Shown: positions 1 through 14,200 of the stretch, piece by piece
How positions within the stretch are numbered: position 1 is the stretch's first letter
Layout: each line of letters opens with the position of its first letter
Source: Metopolophium dirhodum
Taxonomy: Eukaryota > Arthropoda > Insecta > Hemiptera > Aphididae
Length of the DNA: 64,000 nucleotides
Assembly: GCF_019925205.1 (NCBI RefSeq)
Contig: NC_083560.1
Location: forward strand, 35,386,270-35,450,269
Reading direction: 5' to 3'
Position numbers and translations under genes: made by a program
Notes under the pieces: model-generated
Database searches by the model: none
Seen by the model: only the letters and a program-made list of their open reading frames with translations
Told to the model about the DNA's origin: nothing

Positions 1-3000
1 TTGTAGTAAAACATTCTATCTTTTTAAGAAGAATATGTGGCCAAACATAATAATTAATTTATACGGGCAGTTGACAAAATGAATATATAAATACGTATAC
101 AGTCACTACAATTTATAGTACCTCCTACCCTATGTGCAAAATATAATCTCCGAGACTTCACATTCACATCTGCCTAGGCAGTGAGACGTACAAGTTTAAA
201 GCTAAAAGATGTCTCGGATAATTTAATATGACACTTAATGTCCAGACACGCGAAGTTACTGCATGCGATATCACAAAACAATAGTCTATGTGTCGTTACT
301 TTGTAACTCCCATAGTCTATCAAATTGATATACATGAGACTACCTAGTTTTATCGCATTGAGTTATCATAGAGTGCACCAAGTTAATAATATCCAGAATA
401 AAATCTCTGACTTATTATATTTTTTTTCCGGGTGTCAGATTCGAACTCGCTACCTATAAATCTAATTGACCTACGCCTAACTTATCGGGACACACTATTG
501 AGATACTAAGCAAATAGATATTTAGTCTATTATAACTATGAACAGTTGTTTGGTTCTTTACCTACTTAGCAGACGATAAATGTGTATTATATTTACTTTT
601 CAACAATTATTATAAAAAAATATATATATAAACAGCACATTATATTATACTATTATAATATTATATTATATTATGAACGTTTTCAAAAAAATGTATCACA
701 CAAAGTTTATTGGTAGACAAAGCACATATACAATACAAATTGATCATCAAAATATTGTATCAATGTTATGAGCTTTAGTAAATTCAAATATTTCACACCA
801 TTTAAGTTCTACTTTAAGCGAATTTTTTTGCCATTAATGAATTCGCCATTAAAACATTTGTTGTACATGACTGAATTCATCGAATAAGTTAACTTCATCC
901 AATTTTCAAGTTAGAATTATTTTGGTTCGTTTTTTTGTATACAATGATATTATATACTGTTGTAGTAAAACATTCTATCTTTTTAAGAAGAATATGTGGC
1001 CAAACATAATAATTAATTTATACGGGCAGTTGACAAAATGAATATATAAATACGTATACAGTAACTACAATTTATAGTACCTCCTACCCTATGTGCAAAA
1101 TATAATCTCCGAGACTTCACATTCACATCTGCCTAGGCAGTGAGACGTACAAGTTTAAAGCCAAAAGATGTCTCGGATAATTTAATATGACACTTAATGT
1201 CCAGACACGCGAAGTTACTGCATGCGATATCACAAAACAATAGTCTATGTGTCGTTACTTTGTAACTCCCATAGTCTATCAAATTGATATACATGAGACT
1301 ACCTAGTTTTATCGCATTGAGTTATCATAGAGTGCACCAAGTTAATAATATCCAGAATAAAATCTCTGACTTATTATATTTTTTTTCCGGGTGGCAGATT
1401 CGAACTCGCTACCTATAAATCTAATTGACCTACGCCTAACTTATCGGGACACACTATTGAGATACTAAGCAAATAGATATTTAGTCTATTATAACTATGA
1501 ACAGTTGTTTGGTTCTTTACCTACTTAGCAGACGATAAATGTGTATTATATTTACTTTTCAACAATTATTATAAAAAAATATATATATAAACAGCACATT
1601 ATATTATACTATTATAATATTATATTATATTATGAACGTTTTCCAAAAAATGTATCACACAAAGTTTATTGGTAGACAAAGCACATATACAATACAAATT
1701 GATCATCAAAATATTGTATCAATGTTATGAGCTTTAGTAAATTCAAATATTTCACACCATTTAAGTTCTACTTTAAGCGAATTTTTTTGCCATTAATGAA
1801 TTCGCCATTAAAACATTTGTTGTACATGACTGAATTCATCGAATAAGTTAACTTCATCCAATTTTCAAGTTAGAATTATTTTGGTTCGTTTTTTTGTATA
1901 CAATGATATTATATACTGTTGTAGTAAAACATTCTATCTTTTTTAGAAGAATGTGTGGCCAAACATAATAATTAATTTATACGGGCAGTTGACAAAATGA
2001 ATATATAAATACGTATACAGTAACTACAATTTATAGTACCTCCTACCCTATGTGCAAAATATAATCTCCGAGACTTCACATTCACATCTGCCTAGGCAGT
2101 GAGACGTACAAGTTTAAAGCTAAAAGATGTCTCGGATAATTTAATATGACACTTAATGTCCAGACACGCGAAGTTACTGCATGCGATATCACAAAACAAT
2201 AGTCTATGTGTCGTTACTTTGTAACTCCCATAGTCTATCAAATTGATATACATGAGAATACCTAGTTTTATCGCATTGACTTATCATAGAGTGCACCAAG
2301 TTAATAATATCCAGAATAAAATCTCTGACTTATTATATTTTTTTTCCGGGTGTCAGATTCGAACTCGCTACCTATAAATCTAATTGACCTACGCCTACCT
2401 TATCGGGACACACTATTGAGATACTAAGCAAATGGATATTTAGTCTATTATAACTATGAACAGTTGTTTGGTTGTTTACCTACTTAGCAGACGATAAATG
2501 TGTATTATATTTACTTTTCAACAATTATTATAAAAAAATATATATATAAACAGCACATTATATTATACTATTATAATATTATATTATATTATGAACGTTT
2601 TCAAAAAAATGTATCACACAAAGTTTATTGGTAGACAAAGCACATATACAATACAAATTGATCATCAAAATATTGTATCAATGTTATGAGCTTTAGTAAA
2701 TTCAAATATTTCACACCATTTAAGTTCTACTTTAAGCGAATTTTTTTGCCATTAATGAATTCACCATTAAAACATTTGTTGTACATGACTGAATTCATCG
2801 AATAGGTTAACTTCATCCAATTTTCAAGTTAGAATTATTTTGGTTCGTTTTTTTGTATACAATGATATTATATACTGTTGTAGTAAAACATTCTATCTAT
2901 TTAAGAAGAATGTATGGCCAAACATAATTATTAATTTATACGGGCAGTTGACAAAATGAATATATAAATACGTATACAGTAACTACAATCTATAGTACCT

Positions 3001-3837
3001 CCTACCCTATGTGCAAAATATAATCTCCGAGACTTCACATTCACATCTGCCTAGGCAGTGAGACGTACAAGTTTAAAGCCAAAAGATGTCTCGGATAATT
3101 TAATATGACACTTAATGTCCAGACACGCGAAGTTACTGCATGCGATATCACAAAACAATAGTCTATGTGTCGTTACTTTGTAACTCCCATAGTGACATCA
3201 AGTTGATATACGTGAGACTACCTAGTTTTATCGCATTGAGTTATCATAGAGTGCACCAAGTTAATAATATCCAGAATAAAATCTCTGACTTATTATATTT
3301 TTTTTCCGGGTGTCAGATACGAACTCGCTACCTATAAATCTAATTGACCTACGCCTCACTTATCGGGACACACTATTGAGATACTAAGCAAATGGATATT
3401 TAGTCTATTATAACTATGAACAGTTGTTTGGTTGTTTACCTACTTAGCAGACAATAAATGTGTATTATATTTACTTTTCAACAATTATTATAAAAAAATA
3501 TATATATAAACAGCACATTATATTATACTATTATAATATTATATTATATTATGAACGTTTTCAAAAAAATGTATCACACAAAGTTTATTGGTAGACAAAG
3601 CAGATATACAATACAAATTGATCATCAAAATATTGTATCAATGTTATGAGCTTTAGTATATTCAAATATTTCACACCATTTAAGTTCTAATTTAACCGAA
3701 TTTTTTTGCCATTTATGAATTCGCCATTAAAACATTTGTTGTACATGACTGAATTCATCGAATAAGTTATCTTCATCCAATTTTCAAATTAGAATTATTT
3801 TGGGTCGTTTTTTTGTATACAATGATATTATATACTG
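1..3837. repeat. Type A satellite monomers (four units, 959-960 bp)
   Basis: These four units share a middle block reading agaataaaatctctgactt, then ccgggtgtcag (or ggcag) and cctataaatctaattg. Units from 3838 on mostly have the type B form with A10, actttgattaatt, ctgagcgtcag and cccataaacctaattg. Type A units also use aaaagatgtctcgg where most B units use aatagatgtctcgg. The two forms also differ in length, mainly in the A-run of the middle block, which explains the 959 versus 961 bp periods. Confidence 0.85.
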
Positions 3838-5194
3838 TTGTAGTAAAACATTCTATCTATTTAAGTAGAATGTGTGGCCAAACATAATTATTAATTTATA
3901 CAGGCAGATGACAAAATGAATATATAAATACGCATACAGTAACTACAATCTATAGTACCTCCTACCCTATGTGCAAAATATAATCTCCGAGACTTCACGT
4001 TCACATCTGCCTAAGCAATGAGACGTACAAGTTTAAAGCCAATAGATGTCTCGGATAATTTAATATGACACTTAATGTCCAGACACGCGAAGTTACTGCA
4101 TGCGATATCACAAAACAATAGTCTATGTGTCGTCACTTTGTAACTCCCATAGTCTATCAAGTCGATATACACGAGACTACCTAGTTTAATCGCATTGAGT
4201 TCTCATAGAGTGCACCAAGTTAATAATATCCAGAAAAAAAAAACTTTGATTAATTATATTTTTTTTCTGAGCGTCAGATTCGAACTCGCTACCCATAAAC
4301 CTAATTGACTTACGCCTCACTTATCGGGACACACTATTGAGATACTAAGCAAATGGATATTTAGTCTATTATAACTATGAACAGTTGTTTGGTTGTTTAC
4401 CTACTTAGCAGACAATAAATGTGTATTATATTTACTTTTCAACAATTATTATAAAAAAATATATATATAAACAGCACATTATATTATACTATTATAATAT
4501 TATATTATATTATGAACGTTTTCGAAAAAATGTATCACACAAAGTTTATTGGTAGACAAAGAAGATATACAATACGAATTGATCATCAAAATATTGTATC
4601 AATGTTATTAGCTTTAGTATATTCAAATATTTCACACCATTTAAGTTCTAATTTAACCGAATTTTTTTGCCATTAATGAATTCACCATTAAAACATTTGT
4701 TGTACATGACTGAATTCATCGAATAAGTTGTCTTCATCCAATTTTCAAGTTAGAATTATTTTGGGTCGTTTTTTTGTATACAATGATATTATATACTGTT
4801 GTAGTAAAACATCCTATCTATTTAAGAAGAATGTGTGGCCAAACATAATTATTAATTTATACAGGCAGATGACAAAATGAATATATAAATACGCATACAG
4901 TAACTACAATCTATAGTACCTCCTACCCTATGTGCAAAATATAATCTCCGAGACTTCAAGTTCACATCTGCCTAAGCAATGAGACGTACAAGTTTAAAGC
5001 CAATAGATGTCTCGGATAATTTAATATGACACTTAATGTCCAGACACGCGAAGTTACTGCATGCGATATCACAAAACAATAGTCTATGTGTCGTCACTTT
5101 GTAACTCCCATAGTCTATCAAGTTGATATACACGAGACTACCTAGTTTAATCGCATTGAGTTCTCATAGAGTGCACCAAGTTAATAATATCCAG

Positions 5195-5280
5195 AAAAAA
5201 AAAACTTTGATTAATTATATTTTTTTTCTGAGCGTCAGATTCGAACTCGCTACCCATAAACCTAATTGACCTACGCCTAA
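5195..5280 (-). promoter_or_regulatory. tRNA-like Pol III motif in satellite monomer (representative copy)
   Basis: On the minus strand this segment reads a weak A-box-like TTAGGCGTAGGTCAATTAGG (5261-5280), then GTTCGAATC (5238-5246), which fits the B-box consensus GWTCRANNC, then a run of ten T (5195-5204) that would serve as a Pol III terminator about 34 bases further on. The same arrangement recurs in almost every monomer; type A units have TTTTA instead of T10. The A box needs one inserted base to fit and no full cloverleaf forms, so this is more likely a relic of a tRNA-derived SINE than a tRNA gene. Transcription is inference. Confidence 0.4.
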
Positions 5281-8200
5281 CTTATCGGGATACACTATTG
5301 AGATACTAAGCAAATGGATATTTAGTCTATTATAACTATGAACAGTTGTTTGGTTGTTTACCTACTTAGCAGACAATAAATGTGTATTATATTTACTTTT
5401 CAACAATTATTATAAAAAAATATATATATAAACAGCACATTATATTATACTATTATAATATTATATTATATTATGAACGTTTTCAAAAAAATGTATCACA
5501 CAAAGTTTATTGGTAGACAAAGCAGATATACAATACAAATTGATCATCAAAATATTGTATCAATGTTATGAGCTTTAGTATATTCAAATATTTCACACCA
5601 TTTAAGTTCTAATTTAACCGAATTTTTTTGCCATTTATGAATTCGCCATTAAAACATTTGTTGTACATGACTGAATTCATCGAATAAGTTGTCTTCATCC
5701 AATTTTCAAGTTAGAATTATTTTGGGTCGTTTTTTTGTATACAATGATATTATATACTGTTGTAGTAAAACATTCTATCTATTTAAGAAGAATGTGTGGC
5801 CAAACATAATTATTAATTTATACAGGCAGATGACAAAATGAATATATAAATACGCATACAGTAACTACAATCTATAGTACCTCCTACCCTATGTGCAAAA
5901 TATAATCTCCGAGACTTCACGTTCACATCTGCCTAAGCAATGAGACGTACAAGTTTAAAGCCAATAGATATCTCGGATAATTTAATATGACACTTAATGT
6001 CCAGACACGCGAAGTTACTGCATGCGATATCACAAAACAATAGTCTATGTGTCGTCACTTTGTATCTCCCATAGTCTATCAAGTTGATAAACACGAGACT
6101 ACCTAGTTTAATCGCATTGAGTTCTCATAGAGTGCACCAAGTTAATAATATCCAGAAAAAAAAAACTTTGATTAATTATATTTTATTTCTGAACGTCAGA
6201 TTCGAACTCGCTACCCATAAACCTAATTGACCTACGCCTAACTTATCGGGACACACTATTGAGATACTAAGCAAATGGATATTTAGTCTATTATAACTAT
6301 GAACAGTTGTTTGGTTGTTTACCTACTTAGAAGACAATAAATGTGTATTATATTTACTTTTCAACAATTATTATAAAAAAATATATAAATAAACAGCACA
6401 TTATATTATACTATTATAATATTATATTATATTATGAACGTTTTCAAAAAAATGTATCACACAAAGTTTATTGGTAGACAAAGCAGATATACAATACAAA
6501 TTGATCATCAAAATATTGTATCAATGTTATGAGCTTTAGTATATTCAAATATTTCACACCATTTAAGTTCTAATTTAACCGAATTTTTTTGCCATTAATG
6601 AATTCACCATTAAAACATTTGTTGTACATGACTGAATTCATCGAATAAGTTGTCTTCATCCAATTTTCAAGTTAGAATTATTTTGGGTCGTTTTTTTGTA
6701 TACAATGATATTATATACTGTTGTAGTAAAACATTCTATCTATTTAAGAAGAATGTGTGGCCAAACATAATTAATAATTTATACAGGCAGATGACAAAAT
6801 GAATATATAAATACGCATACAGTAACTACAATCTATAGTACCTCCTACCCTATGTGCAAAATATAATCTCCGAGACTTCACGTTCACACCTGCCTAAGCA
6901 ATGAGACGTACAAGTTTAAAGCCAATAGATGTCTCGGATAATTTAATATGACACTTAATGTCCAGACACGCGAAGTTACTGCATGCGATATCACAAAACA
7001 ATAGTCTATGTGTCGTCACTTTGTAACTCCCATAGTCTATCAAGTTGATATACACGAGACTACCTAGTTTAATCGCATTGAGTTCTCATAGAGTGCACCA
7101 AGTTAATAATATCCAGAAAAAAAAAACTTTGATTAATTATATTTTTTTTCTGAGCGTCAGATTCGAACTCGCTACCCATAAACCTAATTGACCTACGCCT
7201 AACTTATCGGGACACACTATTGAGATACTAAGCAAATGGATATTTAGTCTATTATAACTATGAACAGTTGTTTGGTTGTTTACCTACTTAGCAGACAGTA
7301 AATGTGTATTATATTTACTTTTCAACAATTATTATAAAAAAATATATATATAAACAGCACATTATATTATACTATTATAATATTATATTATATTATGAAC
7401 GTTTTCGAAAAAATGTATCACACAAAGTTTATTGGTAGACAAAGAAGATATACAATACGAATTGATCATCAAAATATTGTATCAATGTTATGAGCTTTAG
7501 TATATTCAAATATTTCACACCATTTAAGTTCTAATTTAACCGAATTTTTTTGCCATTAATGAATTCACCATTAAAACATTTGTTGTACATGACTGAATTC
7601 ATCGAATAAGTTGTCTTCATCCAATTTTCAAGTTAGAATTATTTTGGGTCGTTTTTTTGTATACAATGATATTATATACTGTTGTAGTAAAACATTCTAT
7701 CTATTTAAGAAGAATGTGTGGCCAAACATAATTATTAATTTATACAGGCAGATGACAAAATGAATATATAAATACGCATACAGTTACTACAATCTATAGT
7801 ACCTCCTACCCTATGTGCAAAATTTAATCTCCGAGACTTCACGTTCACATCTGCCTAAGCAATGAGACGTACAAGTTTAAAGCCAATAGATGTCTCGGAT
7901 AATTTAATATGACACTTAATGTCCAGACACGCGAAGTTACTGCATGCGATATCACAAAACAATAGTCTATGTGTCGTCACTTTGTAACTCCCATAGTCTA
8001 TCAAATTGATATACATGAGACTACCTAGTTTTATCGCATTGAGTTATCATAGAGTGCACCAAGTTAATAATATCCAGAATAAAATCTCTGACTTATTATA
8101 TTTTTTTTCCGGGTGTCAGATTCGAACTCGCTACCTATAAATCTAATTGACCTACGCCTAACTTATCGGGACACACTATTGAGATACTAAGCAAATGGAT

Positions 8201-11200
8201 ATTTAGTCTATTATAACTATGAACAGTTGTTTGGATGTTTACCTACTTAGCAGACAATAAATGTGTATTATATTTACTTTTCAACAATTATTATAAAAAA
8301 ATATATATATAAATAGCACATTATATTATACTATTATAATATTATATTATATTATGAACGTTTTCAAAAAAATGTATCACACAAAGTTTATTGGTAGACA
8401 AAGCAGATATACAATACAAATTGATCATCAAAATATTGTATCAACGTTATGAGCTTTAGTATATTCAAATATTTCACACCATTTAAGTTCTAATTTAACC
8501 GAATTTTTTTGCCATTAATGAATTCGCCATTAAAACATTTGTTGTATATGACTGAATTCATCGAATAAGTTATCTTCATCCAATTTTCAAGTTAGAATTA
8601 TTTTATGTCGTTTTTTTGTATACAATGATATTATATACTGTTGTAGTAAAACATTCTATCTATTTAAGAAGAATGTGTGGCCAAACATAATTATTAATTT
8701 ATACAGGCAGATGACAAAATGAATATATAAAAACCGCATACAGTAACTACAATCTATAGTACCTCCTACCCTATGTGCAAAATATAATCTCCGAGACTTC
8801 ACGTTCACATCTGCCTAAGCAATGAGACGTACAAGTTTAAAGCCAATAGATGTCTCGGATAATTTAATATGACACTTAATGTCCAGACACGCGAAGTTAC
8901 TGCATGCGATATCACAAAACAATAGTCTATGTGTCGTCACTTTGTAACTCCCATAGTCTATCAAGTTGATAAACACGAGACTACCTAGTTTATTCGCATT
9001 GAGTTCTCATAGAGTGCACCAATTTAATAATATCCAGAAAAAAAAAACTTTGATTAATTATATTTTATTTCTGAACGTCAGATTCGAACTCGCTACCCAT
9101 AAACCTAATTGACCTACGCCTAACTTATCGGGACACACTATTGAGATACTAAGCAAATGGATATTTAGTCTATTATAACTATGAACAGTTGTTTGGTTGT
9201 TTACCTACTTAGCAGACAATAAATGTGTATTATATTTACTTTTCAACAATTATTATAAAAAAATATATATATAAACAGCACATTATATTATACTATTATA
9301 ATATTATATTATATTATGAACGTTTTCAAAAAAATGTATCACACAAAGTTTATTGGTAGACAAAGCAGATATACAATACAAATTGATCATCAAAATATTG
9401 TATCAATGTTATGAGCTTTAGTATATTCAAATATTTCACACCATTTAAGTTCTAATTTAACCGAATTTTTTTGCCATTTATGAATTCGCCATTAAAACAT
9501 TTGTTGTACATGACTGAATTCATCGAATAAGTTATCTTCATCCAATTTTCAAATTAGAATTATTTTGGGTCGTTTTTTTGTATACAATGATATTATATAC
9601 TGTTGTAGTAAAACATTCTATCTATTTAAGAAGAATGTGTGGCCAAACATAATTATTAATTTATACAGGCAGATGACAAAATGAATATATAAATACGCAT
9701 ACAGTAACTACAATCTATAGTACCTCCTACCCTATGTGCAAAATATAATCTCCGAGACTTCACGTTCACACCTGCCTAAGCAATGAGACGTACAATTTTA
9801 AAGCCAATAGATGTCTCGGATAATTTAATATGACACTTAATGTCCAGACACGCGAAGTTACTGCATGCGATATCACAAAACAATAGTCTATGTGTCGTCA
9901 CTTTGTAACTCCCATAGTCTATCAAGTTGATAAACACGAGACTACCTAGTTTATTCGCATTGAGTTCTCATAGAGTGCACCAATTTAATAATATCCAGAA
10001 AAAAAAAACTTTGATTAATTATATTTTATTTCTGAACGTCAGATTCGAACTCGCTACCCATAAACCTAATTGACCTACGCCTAACTTATCGGGACACACT
10101 ATTGAGATACTAAGCAAATGGATATTTAGTCTATTATAACTATGAACAGTTGTTTGGTTGTTTACCTACTTAGCAGACAATAAATGTGTATTATATTTAC
10201 TTTTCAACAATTATTATAAAAAAATATATATATAAACAGCACATTATATTATACTATTATAATATTATATTATATTATGAACGTTTTCAAAAAAATGTAT
10301 CACACAAAGTTTATTGGTAGACAAAGCAGATATACAATACAAATTGATCATCAAAATATTGTATCAATGTTATGAGCTTTAGTATATTCAAATATTTCAC
10401 ACCATTTAAGTTCTATTTTAACCGAATTTTTTTGCCATTTATGAATTCGCCATTAAAACATTTGTTGTACATGACTGAATTCATCGAATAAGTTATCTTC
10501 ATCCAATTTTCAAATTAGAATTATTTTGGGTCGTTTTTTTGTATACAATGATATTATATACTGTTGTAGTAAAACATTCTATCTATTTAAGAAGAATGTG
10601 TGGCCAAACATAATTATTAATTTATACAGGCAGATGACAAAATGAATATATAAATACGCATACAGTAACTACAATCTATAGTACCTCCTACCCTATGTGC
10701 AAAATATAATCTCCGAGACTTCACGTTCACACCTGCCTAAGCAATGAGACGTACAATTTTAAAGCCAATAGATGTCTCGGATAATTTAATATGACACTTA
10801 ATGTCCAGACACGCGAAGTTACTGCATGCGATATCACAAAACAATAGTCTATGTGTCGTTACTTTGTAACTCCCATAGTCTATCAAATTGATATACATGA
10901 GACTACCTAGTTTTATCGCATTGAGTTATCATAGAGTGCACCAAGTTAATAATATCCAGAATAAAATCTCTGACTTATTATATTTTTTTTCCGGGTGTCA
11001 GATTCGAACTCGCTACCTATAAATCTAATTGACCTACGCCTAACTTATCGGGACACACTATTGAGATACTAAGCAAATGGATATTTAGTCTATTATAACT
11101 ATGAACAGTTGTTTGGTTGTTTACCTACTTAGCAGACAATAAATGTGTATTATATTTACTTTTCAACAATTATTATAAAAAAATATATATATAAATAGCA

Positions 11201-14200
11201 CATTATATTATACTATTATAATATTATATTATATTATGAACGTTTTCAAAAAAATGTATCACACAAAGTTTATTGGTAGACAAAGCAGATATACAATACA
11301 AATTGATCATCAAAATATTGTATCAACGTTATGAGCTTTAGTATATTCAAATATTTCACACCATTTAAGTTCTAATTTAACCGAATTTTTTTGCCATTAA
11401 TGAATTCGCCATTAAAACATTTGTTGTATATGACTGAATTCATCGAATAAGTTATCTTCATCCAATTTTCAAGTTAGAATTATTTTAGGTCGTTTTTTTG
11501 TATACAATGATATTATATACTGTTGTAGTAAAACATTCTATCTATTTAAGAAGAATGTGTGGCCAAACATAATTATTAATTTATACAGGCAGATGACAAA
11601 ATGAATATATAAATACGCATACAGTAACTACAATCTATAGTACCTCCTACCCTATGTGCAAAATATAATCTCCGAGACTTCACGTTCACACCTGCCTAAG
11701 CAATGAGACGTACAATTTTAAAGCCAATAGATGTCTCGGATAATTTAATATGACACTTAATGTCCAGACACGCGAAGTTACTGCATGCGATATCACAAAA
11801 CAATAGTCTATGTGTCGTCACTTTGTAACTCCCATAGTCTATCAAGTTGATATACACGAGACTACCTAGTTTCATCGCATTGAGTTCTCATAGAGTGCAC
11901 CAAGTTAATAATATCCAGAAAAAAAAAACTTTGATAAATTATATTTTTTTTCTGAGCGTCAGATTCGAACTCGCTACCCATAAACCTAATTGACCTACGC
12001 CTAACTTATCGGTACACACTATTGAGATACTAAGCAAATGGATATTTAGTCTATTATAACTATGAACAGTTGTTTGGTTGTTTACCTACTTAGCAGACAA
12101 GAAATGTGTATTATATTTACTTTTCAACAATTATTATAAGAAAATATATATATAAACAGCACATTATATTATACTATTATAATATTATATTATATTATGT
12201 ACGTTTTCAAAAAAATGTATCACACAAAGTTTATTGGTAGACAAAGCAGATATACAATACAAATTGATCATCAAAATATTGTATCAACGTTATGAGCTTT
12301 AGTATATTCAAATATTTCACACCATTTAAGTTCTAATTTAACCGAATTTTTTTGCCATTAATGAATTCGCCATTAAAACATTTGTTGTATATGACTGAAT
12401 TCATCGAATAAGTTATCTTCATCCAATTTTCAAGTTAGAATTATTTTGGGTCGTTTTTTTGTATACAATGATATTATATACTGTTGTAGTAAAACATTCT
12501 ATCTATTTAAGAAGAATGTGTGGCCAAACATAATTATTAATTTATACAGGCAGATGACAAAATGAATATATAAATACGCTTACAGTAACTACAATCTATA
12601 GTACCTCCTACCCTATGTGCAAAATATAATCTCCGAGACTTCACGTTCACACCTGCCTAAGCAATGAGACGTACAATTTTAAAGCCAATAGATGTCTCGG
12701 ATAATTTAATATGACACTTAATGTCCAGACACGCAAAGTTACTGCATGCGATATCACAAAACAATAGTCTATGTGTCGTTACTTTGTAACTCCCATAGTC
12801 TATCAAATTGATATACATGAGACTACCTAGTTTTATCGCATTGAGTTATCATAGAGTGCACCAAGTTAATAATATCCAGAATAAAATCTCTGACTTATTA
12901 TATTTTTTTTCCGGGTGTCAGATTCGAACTCGCTACCTATAAATCTAATTGACCTACGCCTATCTTATCGGGACACACTATTGAGATACTAAGCAAATGG
13001 ATATTTAGTCTATTATAACTATGAACAGTTGTTTGGTTGTTTACCTACTTAGCAGACAATAAATGTGTATTATATTTACTTTTCAACAATTATTATAAAA
13101 AAATATATATATAAATAGCACATTATATTATACTATTATAATATTATATTATATTATGAACGTTTTCAAAAAAATGTATCACACAAAGTTTATTGGTAGA
13201 CAAAGCAGATATACAATACAAATTGATCATCAAAATATTGTATCAACGTTATGAGCTTTAGTATATTCAAATATTTCACACCATTTAAGTTCTAATTTAA
13301 CCGAATTTTTTTGCCATTAATGAATTCGCCATTAAAACATTTGTTGTATATGACTGAATTCATCGAATAAGTTATCTTCATCCAATTTTCAAGTTAGAAT
13401 TATTTTGGTTCGTTTTTTAGTATACAATGATATTATATACTGTTGTAGTAAAACATTCTATCTTTTTAAGAAGAATGTGTGGCCAAACATAATTATTAAT
13501 TTATACAGGCAGATGACAAAATGAATATATAAATACGCATACAGTAACTACAATCTATAGTACCTCCTACCCTATGTGCAAAATATAATCTCCGAGACTT
13601 CACGTTCACATCTGCCTAAGCAATGAGACGTACAAGTTTAAAGCCAATAGATGTCTCGGATAATTTAATATGACACTTAATGTCCAGACACGCGAAGTTA
13701 CTGCATGCGATATCACAAAACAATAGTCTATGTGTCGTCACTTTGTAACTCCCATAGTCTATCAAGTCGATATACACGAGACTACCTAGTTTAATCGCAT
13801 TGAGTTCTCATAGAGTGCACCAAGTTAATAATATCCAGAAAAAAAAAACTTTGATAAATTATATTTTTTTTCTGAGCGTCAGATTCGAACTCGCTACCCA
13901 TAAACCTAATTGACCTACGCCTAACTTATCGGTACACACTATTGAGATACTAAGCAAATGGATATTTAGTCTATTATAACTATGAACAGTTGTTTGGTTG
14001 TTTACCTACTTAGCAGACAATAAATGTGTATTATATTTACTTTTCAACAATTATTATAAAAAAATATATATATAAACAGAACATTATATTATACTATTAT
14101 AATATTATATTATATTATGAACGTTTTCAAAAAAATGTATCACACAAAGTTTATTGGTAGACAAAGCAGATATACAAAACAAATTGATCATCAAAATATT

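Noticed and set aside
5226..5300. A true tRNA gene in the satellite
   Set aside because: No complete acceptor stem, D arm or anticodon stem can be paired; only a B box and weak A box remain.
5268..5300. CENP-B box in the monomer near the ttatcgggacac segment
   Set aside because: Only the CGGGA end agrees; the TTCG and the central A are missing.
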